Source: an uncultured Burkholderiales bacterium (GTDB lineage: Bacteria; Pseudomonadota; Gammaproteobacteria; Burkholderiales; Burkholderiaceae_C). From it: DNA of 64,000 nucleotides. Both the position numbers and the translations under genes were made by a program. Location: assembly GCA_903830725.1 (NCBI GenBank), contig CAIKVH010000065.1:62001-126000 (forward strand), read 5' to 3'. The notes below the pieces were generated by a model that did no database searches, had not been told where the DNA came from, and was given only the letters and a program-made list of their open reading frames with translations. Shown piece after piece: positions 10,047-19,512 of this stretch (position 1 is its first letter; each line of letters opens with the position of its first letter).

Positions 10047-10937
10047 TTGTTAGAAAAGCCAACTCTTATAGGGTGTGATTTTACGAGTCGCCCGACCCGC
10101 CAAAAACCAATCACCGTTGCCGTAGTCCGCTGGCTACCTCTAGACTTGCCTACGGGGCGGTCCCGTTCAGTCCTTAAAACGAATGAGACACTTCAATTAA
10201 ATGAAATCCATCGCTTTGATAATTTTATAGACTTTGAACGGTTTTTAAGTACGGACTGTGCCGAGTTAAAAGGGCCGTGGGTTGGGGGTTTCGATTTGCC
10301 GTTTGGACTACCCAGAGAGCTTGTCCAAACGCTGTGCTGGCCACTTGAGTGGGGGGCTTGTGTTCAACACTACTGCACACTAGAGCGTTCTCAAATTCGA
10401 GAAATATTCAAAGATTTTTGTGCCAATCGTCCCTCAGGCTCTAAGTTTGCTCACCGAGAGACGGATTACGTGGCTAACTCAAGCCCTTCAATGAAATGGG
10501 TCAACCCTCCCGTGGCTTATATGTTGCACGCGGGGATTCCTGTTTTGATAAAAGCCAACCTAACACTCCCAGGTATTCGTCGTGGCAACTTAAAACGGAT
10601 TGGCCTTGAGACCTATCCTGGAATTTTAGCTAGGGAGATCGTTGGACATCAAAGTTATAAAAGTGATGACAAGCAAAAACAAAACTCGGAGCGACTCTTG
10701 GCGAGAGAGAAGATTCTAAAAACGCTAGCCAAGGGTGACTATTCCTTGGGCTTTAAGATTAAGACGAGTAAAGCCCAAGCAAATCAGTTGCTTGAAGATG
10801 CTAGTGGGGACTCCTTGGATGCTTTGATGTGTGCAGTCCAAGCGGCTTGGGGTGCCAAGCAATTTGAGCAGGGTAATGCGCTTTATGGTTTGCCAAGTGC
10901 AATGGATCCATTGGAGGGTTGGATCTTGACGTGTTGA
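10047..10937 (+). CDS. DUF429 family protein
   Basis: A 296-residue protein opening with IGCDFTSRPTRQKPITVA, which matches DUF429 proteins, a predicted RNase H-like nuclease fold. Asp in GCDFTS (near residue 11), Asp in VGGFDLPFG (near 84) and the late SGDSLDALMCA segment fit the scattered acidic residues of that fold, but activity is not shown for the family. Start is TTG at 10047, ten bases after AAGGAG. It is the last plus-strand gene before the convergent moeB-like gene, with which it leaves only a 20-base gap. Confidence 0.75.
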   Translation: MLEKPTLIGCDFTSRPTRQKPITVAVVRWLPLDLPTGRSRSVLKTNETLQLNEIHRFDNFIDFERFLSTDCAELKGPWVGGFDLPFGLPRELVQTLCWPLEWGACVQHYCTLERSQIREIFKDFCANRPSGSKFAHRETDYVANSSPSMKWVNPPVAYMLHAGIPVLIKANLTLPGIRRGNLKRIGLETYPGILAREIVGHQSYKSDDKQKQNSERLLAREKILKTLAKGDYSLGFKIKTSKAQANQLLEDASGDSLDALMCAVQAAWGAKQFEQGNALYGLPSAMDPLEGWILTC

Positions 10938-10957
10938 GCAAATGAGAGTGTTCTTGG

Positions 10958-11716
10958 TTAGCGATTGGCGCAGACTGGGCATTGCATATTTCGTTTGAAA
11001 CCAATTTCAGTCCACTTAAACCTAGTGGCATTGAACATGAGGAGTCGACCAACCAAGGGATCGCCCATTTGCATCAGCATTTTTAGCCCTTCATTGGCCT
11101 GTGCCGATCCGATAATGCCAACTAATGGGGCAAAGACACCCATTGTTGAGCAACTCGTCTCCTCTGGCTCCTCATCGGGGGGGAATAGACAGGCATAGCA
11201 AGGAGAATTGTGTAGCCCAGTATGAAACGTACTAAGTTGCCCATCCATTTTGAGGGCTGATCCGCTGATCAGTGGCGTTTGCGTTAACGCGCAAGCTGCG
11301 TTCACAGCCTGTCTAGTTTTAAAGTTATCGCTGCAATCAAGCACAACACTTATAGTGTTACTGGCTTGCAGAAGTTGCGTTAGAAGGGATTGCGTTGCAC
11401 GCTTCTCAATAGCGTGAACCTGCACAAGTGGATTGATATCCAAGATAGCAGACGCAAGTGAGCTAACCTTGGAGTGATTGATGCGAGCGGTTGTGTGAGC
11501 GATTTGACGCTGCAAATTGGTGAGGTCTACTTTGTCGTCATCAACAAGTGTAAGACACCCGACCCCAGCAGAGGCCATATAAAGTGCCGCAGCGCATCCT
11601 AGACCGCCTGCGCCAATGACGAGAGCGTGACTGGCAATAAGCCGTTCTTGCCCCTCTATACCGAGTTCATTGAGTAAGATGTGACGCGAGTAGCGCAACA
11701 ACTCATCGTCATTCAA
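10958..11716 (-). CDS. HesA/MoeB/ThiF family adenylyltransferase
   Basis: E1-like enzyme that adenylates the C-terminus of a ubiquitin-like sulfur carrier (MoaD or ThiS), for molybdopterin or thiamine synthesis. 252 residues. The Rossmann motif GAGGLG is at 35-40, NLQRQI supplies the activating Arg, zinc Cys pairs are C173/C176 and C246/C249, and C189 sits in the mobile loop SCSTMG. MoeB and ThiF cannot be separated confidently by eye. It lies 7 bases after ctpA and is likely co-transcribed with gpmA-ctpA, a conserved betaproteobacterial order. No MoaD or ThiS gene is nearby. Confidence 0.88.
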   Translation of the reverse strand: MNDDELLRYSRHILLNELGIEGQERLIASHALVIGAGGLGCAAALYMASAGVGCLTLVDDDKVDLTNLQRQIAHTTARINHSKVSSLASAILDINPLVQVHAIEKRATQSLLTQLLQASNTISVVLDCSDNFKTRQAVNAACALTQTPLISGSALKMDGQLSTFHTGLHNSPCYACLFPPDEEPEETSCSTMGVFAPLVGIIGSAQANEGLKMLMQMGDPLVGRLLMFNATRFKWTEIGFKRNMQCPVCANR

Positions 11717-11723
11717 CTTGGAT

Positions 11724-13169
11724 TTACTCCTTCTTCTCTGCTGGACGTTCTGTCTGTGTTTTACTAACTACAACATTAAGTCCCTTCAGACGGTTCATGG
11801 CTTGTTGGAGTTGAAAGTCTTGCGCAGACCCGTACTCAGGTGGACGTCGCTCAGCCACTGGTTTCCTAGATTCTTCTTCTAATTTTTGGATAGCCAATTC
11901 ACGCGCTTTGTCGCGCCCTGGATCTTTAATTTCATTGCCTTGACCACTGTTCAGATGTTTGTCTAGGTCTGCTTCGCGAGTACGCAAGATTGCAAATGGA
12001 CTACCTTCAAGTGTTTCATCAACGAGAACGTCTGGGACAATTCCTTTGGCTTGTATTGAGCGACCACTTGGGGTGTAATAACGAGCCGTTGTGATTTTGA
12101 GAGCTGTGTCAGGACCGAGAGGGCGGACAGTTTGCACGGATCCTTTGCCAAAAGTTTGGCTGCCCATGATAGTTGCGCGTTTATGGTCTTGCAGTGCACC
12201 AGCAACGATCTCACTCGCCGAGGCGGAGCCCTCGTTGACCAATACGATCATCTTTAGTTTTTTAAACGATCCGTGGGTAGCCTCAGTAAGCTGAGAGATG
12301 GGGTCATCGCTTGAGCGACGTTGATAAAACTCAGGTGATGCTTTAAATGTGTATTTGCTGTCTGCAATTTGACCGTTGGTAGAAACCACTGTGACGTTAT
12401 CCGGCAAGAACGCAGAAGAGATCGCAACGGCGGAGTCTAGTAGACCACCCGGATCGTTACGTAAATCAAGTACAACGCCTTTTAAGTTGGGATCTTGCTT
12501 GTAAATGGCAATTAGTTTTTGAGAGAAGTCATCCACTGTTCTTTCTTGAAATTGGCTAAGTCGCACCCAAACATATCCAGGCTCAATCACCTTTGCCTTT
12601 ACGCTAACTGTCTTGATTTCTTCGCGAGTAATGGTGACTGGAAAGGAACGACTTTCATCTTTTCTAAAGATGGTCAAAACAACTTTCGTGTTAGGTTCTC
12701 CGCGCATACGGGAGACGGCTTCATTCAAGGTTAAGCCCTTAACCGCTGTGTCATCAATTTTGGTGATGAGATCGTTTGTCTTCATACCACCACGATCTGC
12801 GGGAGACCCCTCGATGGGAGATACAACTTTGACTAAGCCCTCTTCCATGGTAATTTCAATGCCTACCCCGACAAACTTACCCGTTGTTCCTTCGCGAAAC
12901 TCTTTGTAACTCTTTTTGTCGAAATACTGAGAATGAGGGTCTAGACTGGAGACCATGCCTGAGATTGCATCCGTGATTAATTTTTTTTCATCTACGGGTT
13001 CTACATAATCGGACTTAATCATGCTGAACACGGCGGCAAGCTGTTGGAGTTCCTCAAGCGGGAGGGGCGTCATGTTGGCGCGTGCAACGGTTTGCAAAGA
13101 AATCGTTGTTAGAGCTCCCGCGAGAACTCCAATGGTTAACCAACCGGCTATCTTAATTTTTTGACCCAT
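11724..13169 (-). CDS. ctpA: Carboxyl-terminal processing protease, S41 family
   Basis: Periplasmic serine protease of 481 residues. An N-terminal signal or membrane anchor (about residues 8-30) is followed by a PDZ domain (about 95-180) and the S41 catalytic domain. The Ser/Lys dyad is S317 in GSASASEI and K342 in TFGKGSVQ, exactly 25 residues apart as in characterised CtpA/Prc enzymes. The C-terminus is charged and low in complexity. Members cleave C-terminal tails of envelope proteins and act on peptidoglycan hydrolases. It lies between gpmA (134-base gap) and the moeB-like gene (7-base gap) on the same strand. Confidence 0.94.
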   Translation of the reverse strand: MGQKIKIAGWLTIGVLAGALTTISLQTVARANMTPLPLEELQQLAAVFSMIKSDYVEPVDEKKLITDAISGMVSSLDPHSQYFDKKSYKEFREGTTGKFVGVGIEITMEEGLVKVVSPIEGSPADRGGMKTNDLITKIDDTAVKGLTLNEAVSRMRGEPNTKVVLTIFRKDESRSFPVTITREEIKTVSVKAKVIEPGYVWVRLSQFQERTVDDFSQKLIAIYKQDPNLKGVVLDLRNDPGGLLDSAVAISSAFLPDNVTVVSTNGQIADSKYTFKASPEFYQRRSSDDPISQLTEATHGSFKKLKMIVLVNEGSASASEIVAGALQDHKRATIMGSQTFGKGSVQTVRPLGPDTALKITTARYYTPSGRSIQAKGIVPDVLVDETLEGSPFAILRTREADLDKHLNSGQGNEIKDPGRDKARELAIQKLEEESRKPVAERRPPEYGSAQDFQLQQAMNRLKGLNVVVSKTQTERPAEKKE

Positions 13170-13302
13170 GGTGCCTCAGTAAAAATGCGAGGAAATGTAA
13201 ATAAATGCAATAGAAGCAGATTTTACTCCACCCCTTGTTTTCTTCATAGCTATTTAGCCCTAAAGGCCTATAGATTTAGCTATTTCGGACCCGCGCCTTA
13301 CC

Positions 13303-13995
13303 TCAAGCTTCTAGGTAGTAGTGTTTTGTGGGCTTTAGATTGGAGTCTAATTCGTAGACAAGAGGGGTCCCATTTGGGATGTTGAGTCCAACAATATCTT
13401 GTTCTGAAACGTTATCCAGGTACTTAATTAGGGCGCGGATCGAGTTGCCATGGGCAACAATGACTGGCCTTTTGCCAGCCTTTAACGCAGGGGCAATGGA
13501 ATCGTTCCATAGGGGGAGCACCCTTGAAACCGTGTCTTTGAGGCATTCAGTTAAGGGAAATTCCTCGGCCTTTAATCGTCCGTATCTCGGATCAAGACGC
13601 TCTGTCTGAGCATCCTCAGGGCTCATTGGAGGTGGTGGGACGTCATAACTTCTCCTCCAAGCAAGGACTTGGGCATCACCGTATTTTTCGGCCGTCTGCG
13701 CTTTGTTGAGACCTTGAAGCCCGCCGTAGTGTCGCTCGTTTAGGCGCCAAGAATTCACGACGGGTAACCAAGCGCGGTCAGCCCCGTCTAGTACCTGCCA
13801 AAGGGTATGAACAGCACGCTTGAGTACGCTCGTGTAGGCAATGTCAAATTCGAAGTTGTTGTTTTTGAGGAGCTTTCCAGCATTTTGTGCTTGGGCAACG
13901 CCTTTAGGTGTCAAGTCAACATCTACCCATCCCGTGAACCGGTTTTCAAGATTCCAGGTCGACTCGCCGTGACGAATAAGTACCAACTTGTGCAT
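13303..13995 (-). CDS. gpmA: 2,3-bisphosphoglycerate-dependent phosphoglycerate mutase
   Basis: Interconverts 3- and 2-phosphoglycerate in glycolysis/gluconeogenesis. 230 residues, normal dPGM length. The phosphohistidine motif [10 protein letters not shown] has H9, [16 protein letters not shown] follows, and the second catalytic His is in [12 protein letters not shown] (near 183). Start ATG at 13995. It diverges from the rhodanese gene across a 122-base region that holds an 8-bp inverted repeat (14011-14050), and it heads the minus-strand run gpmA-ctpA-moeB-like. Confidence 0.97.
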   Translation of the reverse strand: MHKLVLIRHGESTWNLENRFTGWVDVDLTPKGVAQAQNAGKLLKNNNFEFDIAYTSVLKRAVHTLWQVLDGADRAWLPVVNSWRLNERHYGGLQGLNKAQTAEKYGDAQVLAWRRSYDVPPPPMSPEDAQTERLDPRYGRLKAEEFPLTECLKDTVSRVLPLWNDSIAPALKAGKRPVIVAHGNSIRALIKYLDNVSEQDIVGLNIPNGTPLVYELDSNLKPTKHYYLEA

Positions 13996-14010
13996 ATGTA
14001 TCTTAGGTGA

Positions 14011-14050
14011 AGGGTTAATAGATTGGGATAATCGACAGGTATTTAACCCT
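14011..14050. repeat. Inverted repeat in the gpmA/rhodanese divergent region
   Basis: Perfect 8-bp arms AGGGTTAA (14011-14018) and TTAACCCT (14043-14050) enclose 24 bases that contain a further small GATT/AATC pair. It sits 16 bases from the gpmA start and 68 bases from the rhodanese start. It could be an operator or a leader hairpin for gpmA. Inference from position only. Confidence 0.5.
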
Positions 14051-14117
14051 CGATAAGAAAGTTCATAAGATTCATTTTAAAATAAACCCAACAGAATAAT
14101 TTAAATAGGGATTAAAA

Positions 14118-14525
14118 GTGGAATTTATTATTGATAACTGGATGCTTTTCAGTATCGCTGCCCTATCGGGTTCTTTACTACTTTTACCGATTATCCAAAC
14201 TGGAATGGCTCAGGGGCTCTCCACGGCTGAGGCTGTGTTGTTGATGAACCGCGAAAAAGCTGTCGTAATTGATTTAAGCGAGCCAGATCAATTCGCGCTA
14301 GGCCATCCCGGTGGCGCTATCAATTTAAGTCTGAAGACCTTGAGTAATGAATTGACAAAGTCGGTTTCGGACAAATCCCGTCCCTTAATTTTCTTTTGCC
14401 AAACTGGTGGCGTTTCTGCTAAGGGCGTCGCTGAGGCTCAAAAACTTGGGTTCACCAAGGTCTATCTCTTAGGCGGTGGACTTAAGAGTTGGAAAGAGGC
14501 TAATTTGCCGCTACAAAAAGCTTGA
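14118..14525 (+). CDS. Rhodanese-like domain protein, membrane-anchored
   Basis: A 135-residue protein with an N-terminal hydrophobic segment (about residues 8-30) and a single rhodanese domain (about 38-133). The active-site loop is FFCQTGGVSA with C94. Such proteins may carry sulfane sulfur, but the substrate is not known. It starts with GTG at 14118 and lies 27 bases before grxC. The run rhodanese-grxC-secB-gpsA opposite gpmA is a conserved betaproteobacterial arrangement. Confidence 0.88.
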   Translation: MEFIIDNWMLFSIAALSGSLLLLPIIQTGMAQGLSTAEAVLLMNREKAVVIDLSEPDQFALGHPGGAINLSLKTLSNELTKSVSDKSRPLIFFCQTGGVSAKGVAEAQKLGFTKVYLLGGGLKSWKEANLPLQKA

Positions 14526-14552
14526 TATTTATTTTTTAAATCATAAACGCCT

Positions 14553-14813
14553 ATGCCTTCCGTAAAGATGTACACAACAGCAGTTTGTCCTTATTGCATT
14601 AGGGCCAAGCAGTTCCTGAAATCCAAGGGAGTCGACTCCATAGAGGAGGTGAGGATTGATCTCCTCCCTGCTGAAAGAGACCACATGATGGCCGTTACTG
14701 GACGCAGGACCGTTCCCCAAATCTTTATTGGGGAACACCATGTAGGAGGTTGCGATGACCTTATTAACCTTGACAACCAAGGCGGGCTTGCTCCCCTTTT
14801 GCAAGCTAGTTGA
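14553..14813 (+). CDS. grxC: Glutaredoxin 3
   Basis: Small dithiol glutaredoxin of 86 residues reducing disulfides with glutathione. The active site is C12-P-Y-C15; the TVPQIFI cis-proline segment (about 50-56) and GGCDDL glutathione-binding loop (about 63-68) are present. It follows the rhodanese gene closely. Its 3' side carries a short palindrome (14825-14834) and then the extended -10 element and terminator described separately before secB. Confidence 0.95.
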   Translation: MPSVKMYTTAVCPYCIRAKQFLKSKGVDSIEEVRIDLLPAERDHMMAVTGRRTVPQIFIGEHHVGGCDDLINLDNQGGLAPLLQAS

Positions 14814-14879
14814 TCTTAATTTATTCTGATCAGATCTGCCTTTGGGGCTATTTTTAGTCTAAATTTTGATTGCCGCATC

Positions 14880-14888
14880 TGAGATAAT
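14880..14888 (+). promoter_or_regulatory. Candidate extended -10 promoter upstream of secB
   Basis: TG-A-GATAAT at 14880-14888 is a good extended -10 element; no recognisable -35 box lies 17 bases upstream, which extended -10 promoters tolerate. Transcription would begin near 14895, giving a leader of about 60 bases that runs straight into the hairpin at 14925-14957. Confidence 0.4.
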
Positions 14889-14924
14889 ATCCGTTATCGA
14901 GATGGGCTAATTGCTCCCCCTTAC

Positions 14925-14957
14925 AACCCGCTTTGGAATGTCTAAAGCGGGTTTTTA
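14925..14957 (+). terminator. Rho-independent terminator directly before secB
   Basis: Arms AACCCGCTTT (14925-14934) and AAAGCGGGTT (14944-14953), with a 9-base loop, followed by TTTATT. The 10-bp stem is perfect. It ends about 22 bases before the secB ATG, too close for another promoter to fit between, so it either ends the grxC transcript or a short leader RNA, or acts as an attenuator of secB. Confidence 0.8.
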
Positions 14958-14978
14958 TTGAATTACCAGGATTTTTTT

Positions 14979-15431
14979 ATGTCTGAGTCAGATCAAGCAA
15001 CTCCCGTTTTCACCATTCAACGCGTCTATTTAAAAGACTTGTCTTTAGAGCAGCCCAATTCCCCTGGTATTTTCTCGGTCCAAGAACTCCCCCACGTTGA
15101 TATCAAACTTGGACTAGGAGCAGAGCACATCGTTCCCGGAATTATGGAGGTCACTGTTACAGCCACGATTACAGCAAAAGTTCAGGATAAAACACTTTAC
15201 TTGGTCGAGGTTAAACAGGCCGCTATATTTGAGATTCGCAACATCCCTGAGGAGCACGTTGATCCCATAATAGGGATTCAGTGTCCTACGATTATTTACC
15301 CTTATTTGCGCGCCAACGTTGCAGATATCATCCAACGCGCAGGCTTCCCTCCAGTTCACTTGACAGAGATTAATTTCCAAAACATGTATGAACAACAAAG
15401 AGCGCACGCTCAACCCTCTGACAGTCAGTAA
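14979..15431 (+). CDS. secB: Protein-export chaperone SecB
   Basis: Cytosolic tetrameric chaperone that keeps exported precursors unfolded and hands them to SecA. 150 residues from the ATG at 14979; a TTG 21 bases upstream lies in the terminator tail and is unlikely. Family segments [19 protein letters not shown] (about 9-27), the acidic patch used for SecA and the [17 protein letters not shown] stretch (about 107-123) are clear. AGGA seven bases before the ATG is the ribosome site. The terminator immediately upstream implies that secB expression depends on read-through. Confidence 0.97.
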   Translation: MSESDQATPVFTIQRVYLKDLSLEQPNSPGIFSVQELPHVDIKLGLGAEHIVPGIMEVTVTATITAKVQDKTLYLVEVKQAAIFEIRNIPEEHVDPIIGIQCPTIIYPYLRANVADIIQRAGFPPVHLTEINFQNMYEQQRAHAQPSDSQ

Positions 15432-15451
15432 ACAAAGCAGGGTCTTTTGAG

Positions 15452-16501
15452 ATGAAGATCGCAGTACTTGGGGCCGGGGCTTGGGGTACTGCTATGGCTT
15501 TACAAGCCAGCGAGAGGCATAGTGTTCTCCTTTGGGCTCGAAGTCCCGAGCACGTTGCAGCCATGCAAATGCAACGGACAAATAGCAAATACCTCCCCGG
15601 TCATACGTTTGCTGATTCACTGCAAGTGTCTTGTGAGCCACTTGGCCCGAGGTTGCAGGAGTTCGATCTTCTAATCATTGCGACCCCGATGTCCGCGCTT
15701 AGGTCAATGCTTGCTCAACTCTCAGGCTTGTCCATTAAAGCGCCCATTGTTTGGCTTTGCAAGGGCTTTGAGCTACCTGTAAGGGATGATCCAGGAGCGA
15801 TTCAAGGTGCAACTGGCCATTTGATAAAAGGGCTTTTGGCGCATGAGATTTTGGCAAATGTTGCCCCAAACCTTGTGGCCGGCGTATTGAGCGGGCCTAG
15901 TTTTGCTCAGGAAGTGGCTTGCAATCAACCAACTGCCTTGGTTGCAGCGAGCATGCACACTAACGTCACTAAGGTTTTGGTTGACGCTTTTCACACAGAC
16001 AAGTTAAGGGTCTACTCCAGCGATGATGTGATTGGTGTTGAGGTTGGAGGGGCAGTAAAAAATGTTTTGGCGATTGCCACCGGTTTGTGCGACGGCTTAG
16101 AGCTCGGGCTTAATGCTCGCGCCGCGTTGATTACGCGAGGCTTATCGGAGATGACCGCTTTAGGAGTAGCTCTTGGGGCAAAGGCACATACATTTATGGG
16201 GCTCAGTGGACTAGGGGACTTGGTCTTAACAACGACTGGGGATTTGTCGCGCAATAGACGAGTCGGACTGTGCCTGGCCAAGGGGATGAGCTTGGAGGAA
16301 ACGTTAGCATCCCTAGGGCACGTAGCAGAAGGTGTTTACTCGGCTCAAACAGTGATTCAAAGAGCGGCTGAGGTTGGGGTTGAGATGCCCATTTCAAGCG
16401 CCGTTGTAGCTTTGCTTCAGGGCAGATTAAAGATCTCCCAAGTGGTTGCGCACTTAATGGGTAGAAGCGCCAAGGATGAGGCTTTAGATCTTGGCGATTA
16501 A
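15452..16501 (+). CDS. gpsA: Glycerol-3-phosphate dehydrogenase [NAD(P)+]
   Basis: Reduces dihydroxyacetone phosphate to sn-glycerol 3-phosphate, the backbone of phospholipids; cytosolic. 349 residues. The nucleotide-binding motif GAGAWGTA begins at residue 7 and the catalytic Lys is K203 in EVGGAVKN. It begins 20 bases after secB, a common secB-gpsA pairing. Its 3' end converges on scpA with 48 bases between; a 7-bp inverted repeat AACGCAC/GTGCGTT spans that gap but has no clear T tract. Confidence 0.97.
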   Translation: MKIAVLGAGAWGTAMALQASERHSVLLWARSPEHVAAMQMQRTNSKYLPGHTFADSLQVSCEPLGPRLQEFDLLIIATPMSALRSMLAQLSGLSIKAPIVWLCKGFELPVRDDPGAIQGATGHLIKGLLAHEILANVAPNLVAGVLSGPSFAQEVACNQPTALVAASMHTNVTKVLVDAFHTDKLRVYSSDDVIGVEVGGAVKNVLAIATGLCDGLELGLNARAALITRGLSEMTALGVALGAKAHTFMGLSGLGDLVLTTTGDLSRNRRVGLCLAKGMSLEETLASLGHVAEGVYSAQTVIQRAAEVGVEMPISSAVVALLQGRLKISQVVAHLMGRSAKDEALDLGD

Positions 16502-16549
16502 CCAACGCACTGCACCCTCTAAATCTCACGCTTGACTTGGACTGTGCGT

Positions 16550-17401
16550 TCAGCTTGATGAGAATGTCAGACGCACATAAATTGGCGCATACACCTCGGC
16601 CTGGGTGATTTCGATTAACGTCTCTTTTGCAAGCTCCAAAAGAGCAACAAACGTCACCACCAAGGTTGACACACCTTTGGTCGGATCAAAAAGATCTTCA
16701 AATTGAACAAAGCGTTGACCCTGCAACTTTTTGATGACCAAGCTCATGTGCTCGCGAACGGAGAGCTCTTCGCGCGCAATTTTGTGGTGTTGAACTAATT
16801 TGGCGCGTTTCAAGATGTCGGCCCAAGCTTGTTGAAGCTCAGAGATCTCAACGTGAGGGAAGCGCGGTTGAAGAGACTGCTCGATGTAAATGTGCGCCTT
16901 GAGGAAATCCCGCCCGTACTGAGGGATTTGCGTGAGTTGTGCTGCGCCGAGCTTGATCTGTTCATACTCGAGGAGTCTGCGAACAAGCTCAGCTCTTGGG
17001 TCCTCTACCTCCTCACCTTCCGCAATCTTTTTGGGAGGGAGTAGCATCCGAGATTTAATCTCAATGATCATGGCTGCCATGAGTAAATATTCTGCAGCCA
17101 ACTCTAAATTCGAGTTTCTGATTTCCTCAATGTAGCTGAGATACTGGCGCGTTAAAGCAGCCATTGGAATGTCTAAGATATTGAAGTTTTGTTTGCGAAT
17201 TAAATACAGTAATAAATCGAGAGGGCCCTGAAAGGCTTCTAGAAAAATCTCTAACGCATCGGGTGGGATGTATAAATCTTGGGGGAGAGAAAAAAGGGGC
17301 TCGCCGTACAGGCGTGCGACGGCGACATGGTCAATAACTTGAACCATCCCAGAGGCGTTCATCGCCTCCTCAGAGGATGAGGGCAGGACAGTAGAGTTCA
17401 C
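16550..17401 (-). CDS. scpA: Segregation and condensation protein A
   Basis: Kleisin subunit that bridges SMC heads in bacterial condensin. 283 residues, slightly longer than the usual 240-270 because of an N-terminal extension of about 40 residues before FLEAFQGPLDLLLYLIRKQN (about 52-71), the family start region. The C-terminal winged helix contains FVALLELAKETLIEITQAE (about 248-266). Its start overlaps the stop of the DUF3460 gene by 4 bases, so translation is probably coupled. scpB and smc are not in the window. Confidence 0.94.
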   Translation of the reverse strand: MNSTVLPSSSEEAMNASGMVQVIDHVAVARLYGEPLFSLPQDLYIPPDALEIFLEAFQGPLDLLLYLIRKQNFNILDIPMAALTRQYLSYIEEIRNSNLELAAEYLLMAAMIIEIKSRMLLPPKKIAEGEEVEDPRAELVRRLLEYEQIKLGAAQLTQIPQYGRDFLKAHIYIEQSLQPRFPHVEISELQQAWADILKRAKLVQHHKIAREELSVREHMSLVIKKLQGQRFVQFEDLFDPTKGVSTLVVTFVALLELAKETLIEITQAEVYAPIYVRLTFSSS

Positions 17402-17601
17402 GAGCCGTTTTGGTAGACGTAAGGCTTTTGGGCAACTCTCGCAGCAGAGAACTCTTTGAGGGATTCAGAATCGAGTTTTTGGTCCCACAAGAGCGAGCGA
17501 CCCAGGCGTTGCTCGGACTCCAATTCTGGATGGGAGACTTTAAGCTTTTGGAGAAATTGGGTTGTGTCTGACAAATAGTCAGCACGTCTAAAAAATGGCA
17601 T
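17398..17601 (-). CDS. DUF3460 family protein
   Basis: A 67-residue protein that matches DUF3460 by its pattern: D/TTQFLQKLK, then HPELESEQRLGRSLLWDQK (about 25-43), and a terminal PYVYQ. The family is small, betaproteobacterial, of unknown function, and usually sits directly upstream of scpA, as here (4-base ATGA overlap). Start ATG at 17601. Confidence 0.85.
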   Translation of the reverse strand: MPFFRRADYLSDTTQFLQKLKVSHPELESEQRLGRSLLWDQKLDSESLKEFSAARVAQKPYVYQNGS

Positions 17602-17730
17602 ATTGATTCACTCTCTTCATGGTTTGTCCATTCTACAGGGATGGGGCATTTGAGAGCCAATCAGAGCCCCGAAGTGACCCACAAATGCCCGATGAGAGGA
17701 AGATTTTTATTAAATCTTAAACTTTTCTTA

Positions 17731-19407
17731 CTAGTTTTCGATAAGCTCTGCGTTTAAAGCAGTTGCAATATCAGAGTAAAAGTTTGAGCTCGGTAATCTA
17801 TTCAGAAGATTTGAGCGCTGCATCATTCCTTGGGGTTGGTGGTTGAGGCCGCAAATAATGAGGCGTAAACTTTTCTTCTCGCACGTTCTCATTAGGCTGG
17901 AGAGTGCATCAGTGCCAGAGGTATCTAAGTAGATGAGATTTTTAAAATCCAAAATAAGAACCTTCTCAGGCAGATCGGCTTCAATTTTTTCAATCAACTG
18001 TACGGCCCCAAAAAATAAGGCCCCGTACAGCCGGTGGGCCTGAAGTTTAGGGGATCTGTAAAAGAGCTCAGTGCGAGTGAGACTAGAAATTCTGTATATA
18101 AAGGTAATGCAAGCGCCAATCAGTCCAAATTCCACAGCACTAGCCAAGTCAACCAAAATGGTCAGCAAAAATACAGTAAGGAGGATGATTCGGTAAGGCA
18201 ATCTAAATTCTTTTAAGTGAATAAATTCACTCCACTCCCCCATATTCCAAGCCACAAACATCAAAATGGCCGACAAAGCGCAAAGTGGAATATGAAAAGC
18301 AAGAGGTGCGGCAATTAAAACGATGAGCAGGAGTATCAGGCAATGCACGACACCAGCGATAGGACTTACAGCCCCATTTTTGACATTGGTCACTGTTCTC
18401 GCAATAGTGCCGGTAGCAGGCATACCGCCAAAGAGGGGTGCAACAAAGTTGGCAATCCCTTGGCCCATTAACTCCTGGTTAGGGTTGTGATGGTCATCCA
18501 CCAAGTTGTCTGCAATTCGGGCACACAAAAGTGATTCGATGGCGCCTAAGAGGGCAAGCGTCAAAGCAGGACGAAGAAGTTGCGGCCATTGATCTAGTGC
18601 TAGAGCTGGCCACTCAAATTTGGGCAACTGGTTTGGTATTCCCCCAAACCGGGTGCCGATAGTTTCAACGGGCAAGTCAGTCAAAAACGCAGTTGCCGTT
18701 GCGCAGACCAACACAATGATTGATCCAGGTATTTTTTGTAACTTGCTCAGGAAAATCGTAAGGGTTGGGGCCAAGCCCATTGCACTCTTTGTCCTTGAGG
18801 GGTTTGATAACCAGCGCGGTAGCCACCACTGCCAAATGAACAAGAAAATGAGTGAACACAGTGCAAGTAAAAATGCAGCCATATTTAGGGACTCAAATGC
18901 GCCAACAATGGCTTTTATTAGACCCAGGAAATCAGCAGGCATCTTTAGGATGTTTAAACCCAAAAAATCTTTAATTTGGGACAACATAATCAACACAGCA
19001 ATAGCATTGGTGAATCCAATGACGACAGCAATCGGGATAAAGCGAATTAAGGTGCCTAATCTTAAAAGTCCCATCAGAAAAAGCAAAACTCCAGACATGA
19101 TTGTTGCGATGATGAGTCCTTGAAGGCCATTGTTTTGGACGATGCCGTAGACAATCACAATAAAGGCACCCGCTGGTCCTCCAATTTGTACTTTGCTTCC
19201 CCCAAAGACAGAGATTAGGAAGCCTGCAATGATGGACGTAAAGAGGCCAACTTGAGGAGGGAGCCCTGATGCGATTGCAAACGCCATTGCAAGCGGGAGA
19301 GCAACAACACCAACGGTTAGGCCCGCTCCAATATCGCTCCAGAAGTCGTGAGCGCCGTAGCCGCGCAGTACCTCCAGTAATTTTGGGCGAAAAGTAAATT
19401 TAAGCAC
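17731..19407 (-). CDS. SulP family anion transporter with STAS domain
   Basis: A 558-residue inner-membrane transporter. About 10-14 membrane spans cover residues 20-415, with the SulP motif near GLTVGVVALPLAMAFAIASG (about 29-48). The C-terminal STAS domain (about 430-555) holds DTSGTDALSSLM, the conserved Ser region resembling SpoIIAA. The substrate may be sulfate, bicarbonate or a dicarboxylate and cannot be told from sequence. It is on the same strand as metG, with a 105-base gap. Confidence 0.9.
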   Translation of the reverse strand: MLKFTFRPKLLEVLRGYGAHDFWSDIGAGLTVGVVALPLAMAFAIASGLPPQVGLFTSIIAGFLISVFGGSKVQIGGPAGAFIVIVYGIVQNNGLQGLIIATIMSGVLLFLMGLLRLGTLIRFIPIAVVIGFTNAIAVLIMLSQIKDFLGLNILKMPADFLGLIKAIVGAFESLNMAAFLLALCSLIFLFIWQWWLPRWLSNPSRTKSAMGLAPTLTIFLSKLQKIPGSIIVLVCATATAFLTDLPVETIGTRFGGIPNQLPKFEWPALALDQWPQLLRPALTLALLGAIESLLCARIADNLVDDHHNPNQELMGQGIANFVAPLFGGMPATGTIARTVTNVKNGAVSPIAGVVHCLILLLIVLIAAPLAFHIPLCALSAILMFVAWNMGEWSEFIHLKEFRLPYRIILLTVFLLTILVDLASAVEFGLIGACITFIYRISSLTRTELFYRSPKLQAHRLYGALFFGAVQLIEKIEADLPEKVLILDFKNLIYLDTSGTDALSSLMRTCEKKSLRLIICGLNHQPQGMMQRSNLLNRLPSSNFYSDIATALNAELIEN

Positions 19408-19512
19408 ACTGTTTCTCCAAAAAGGTGGGGAGTGAATCGATCCATGCGCCGCCTGGGGGCCTGATCTTTAAATACATCCGAGCAAAGAGAAGCTCAAATG
19501 AACCATCTTTTA

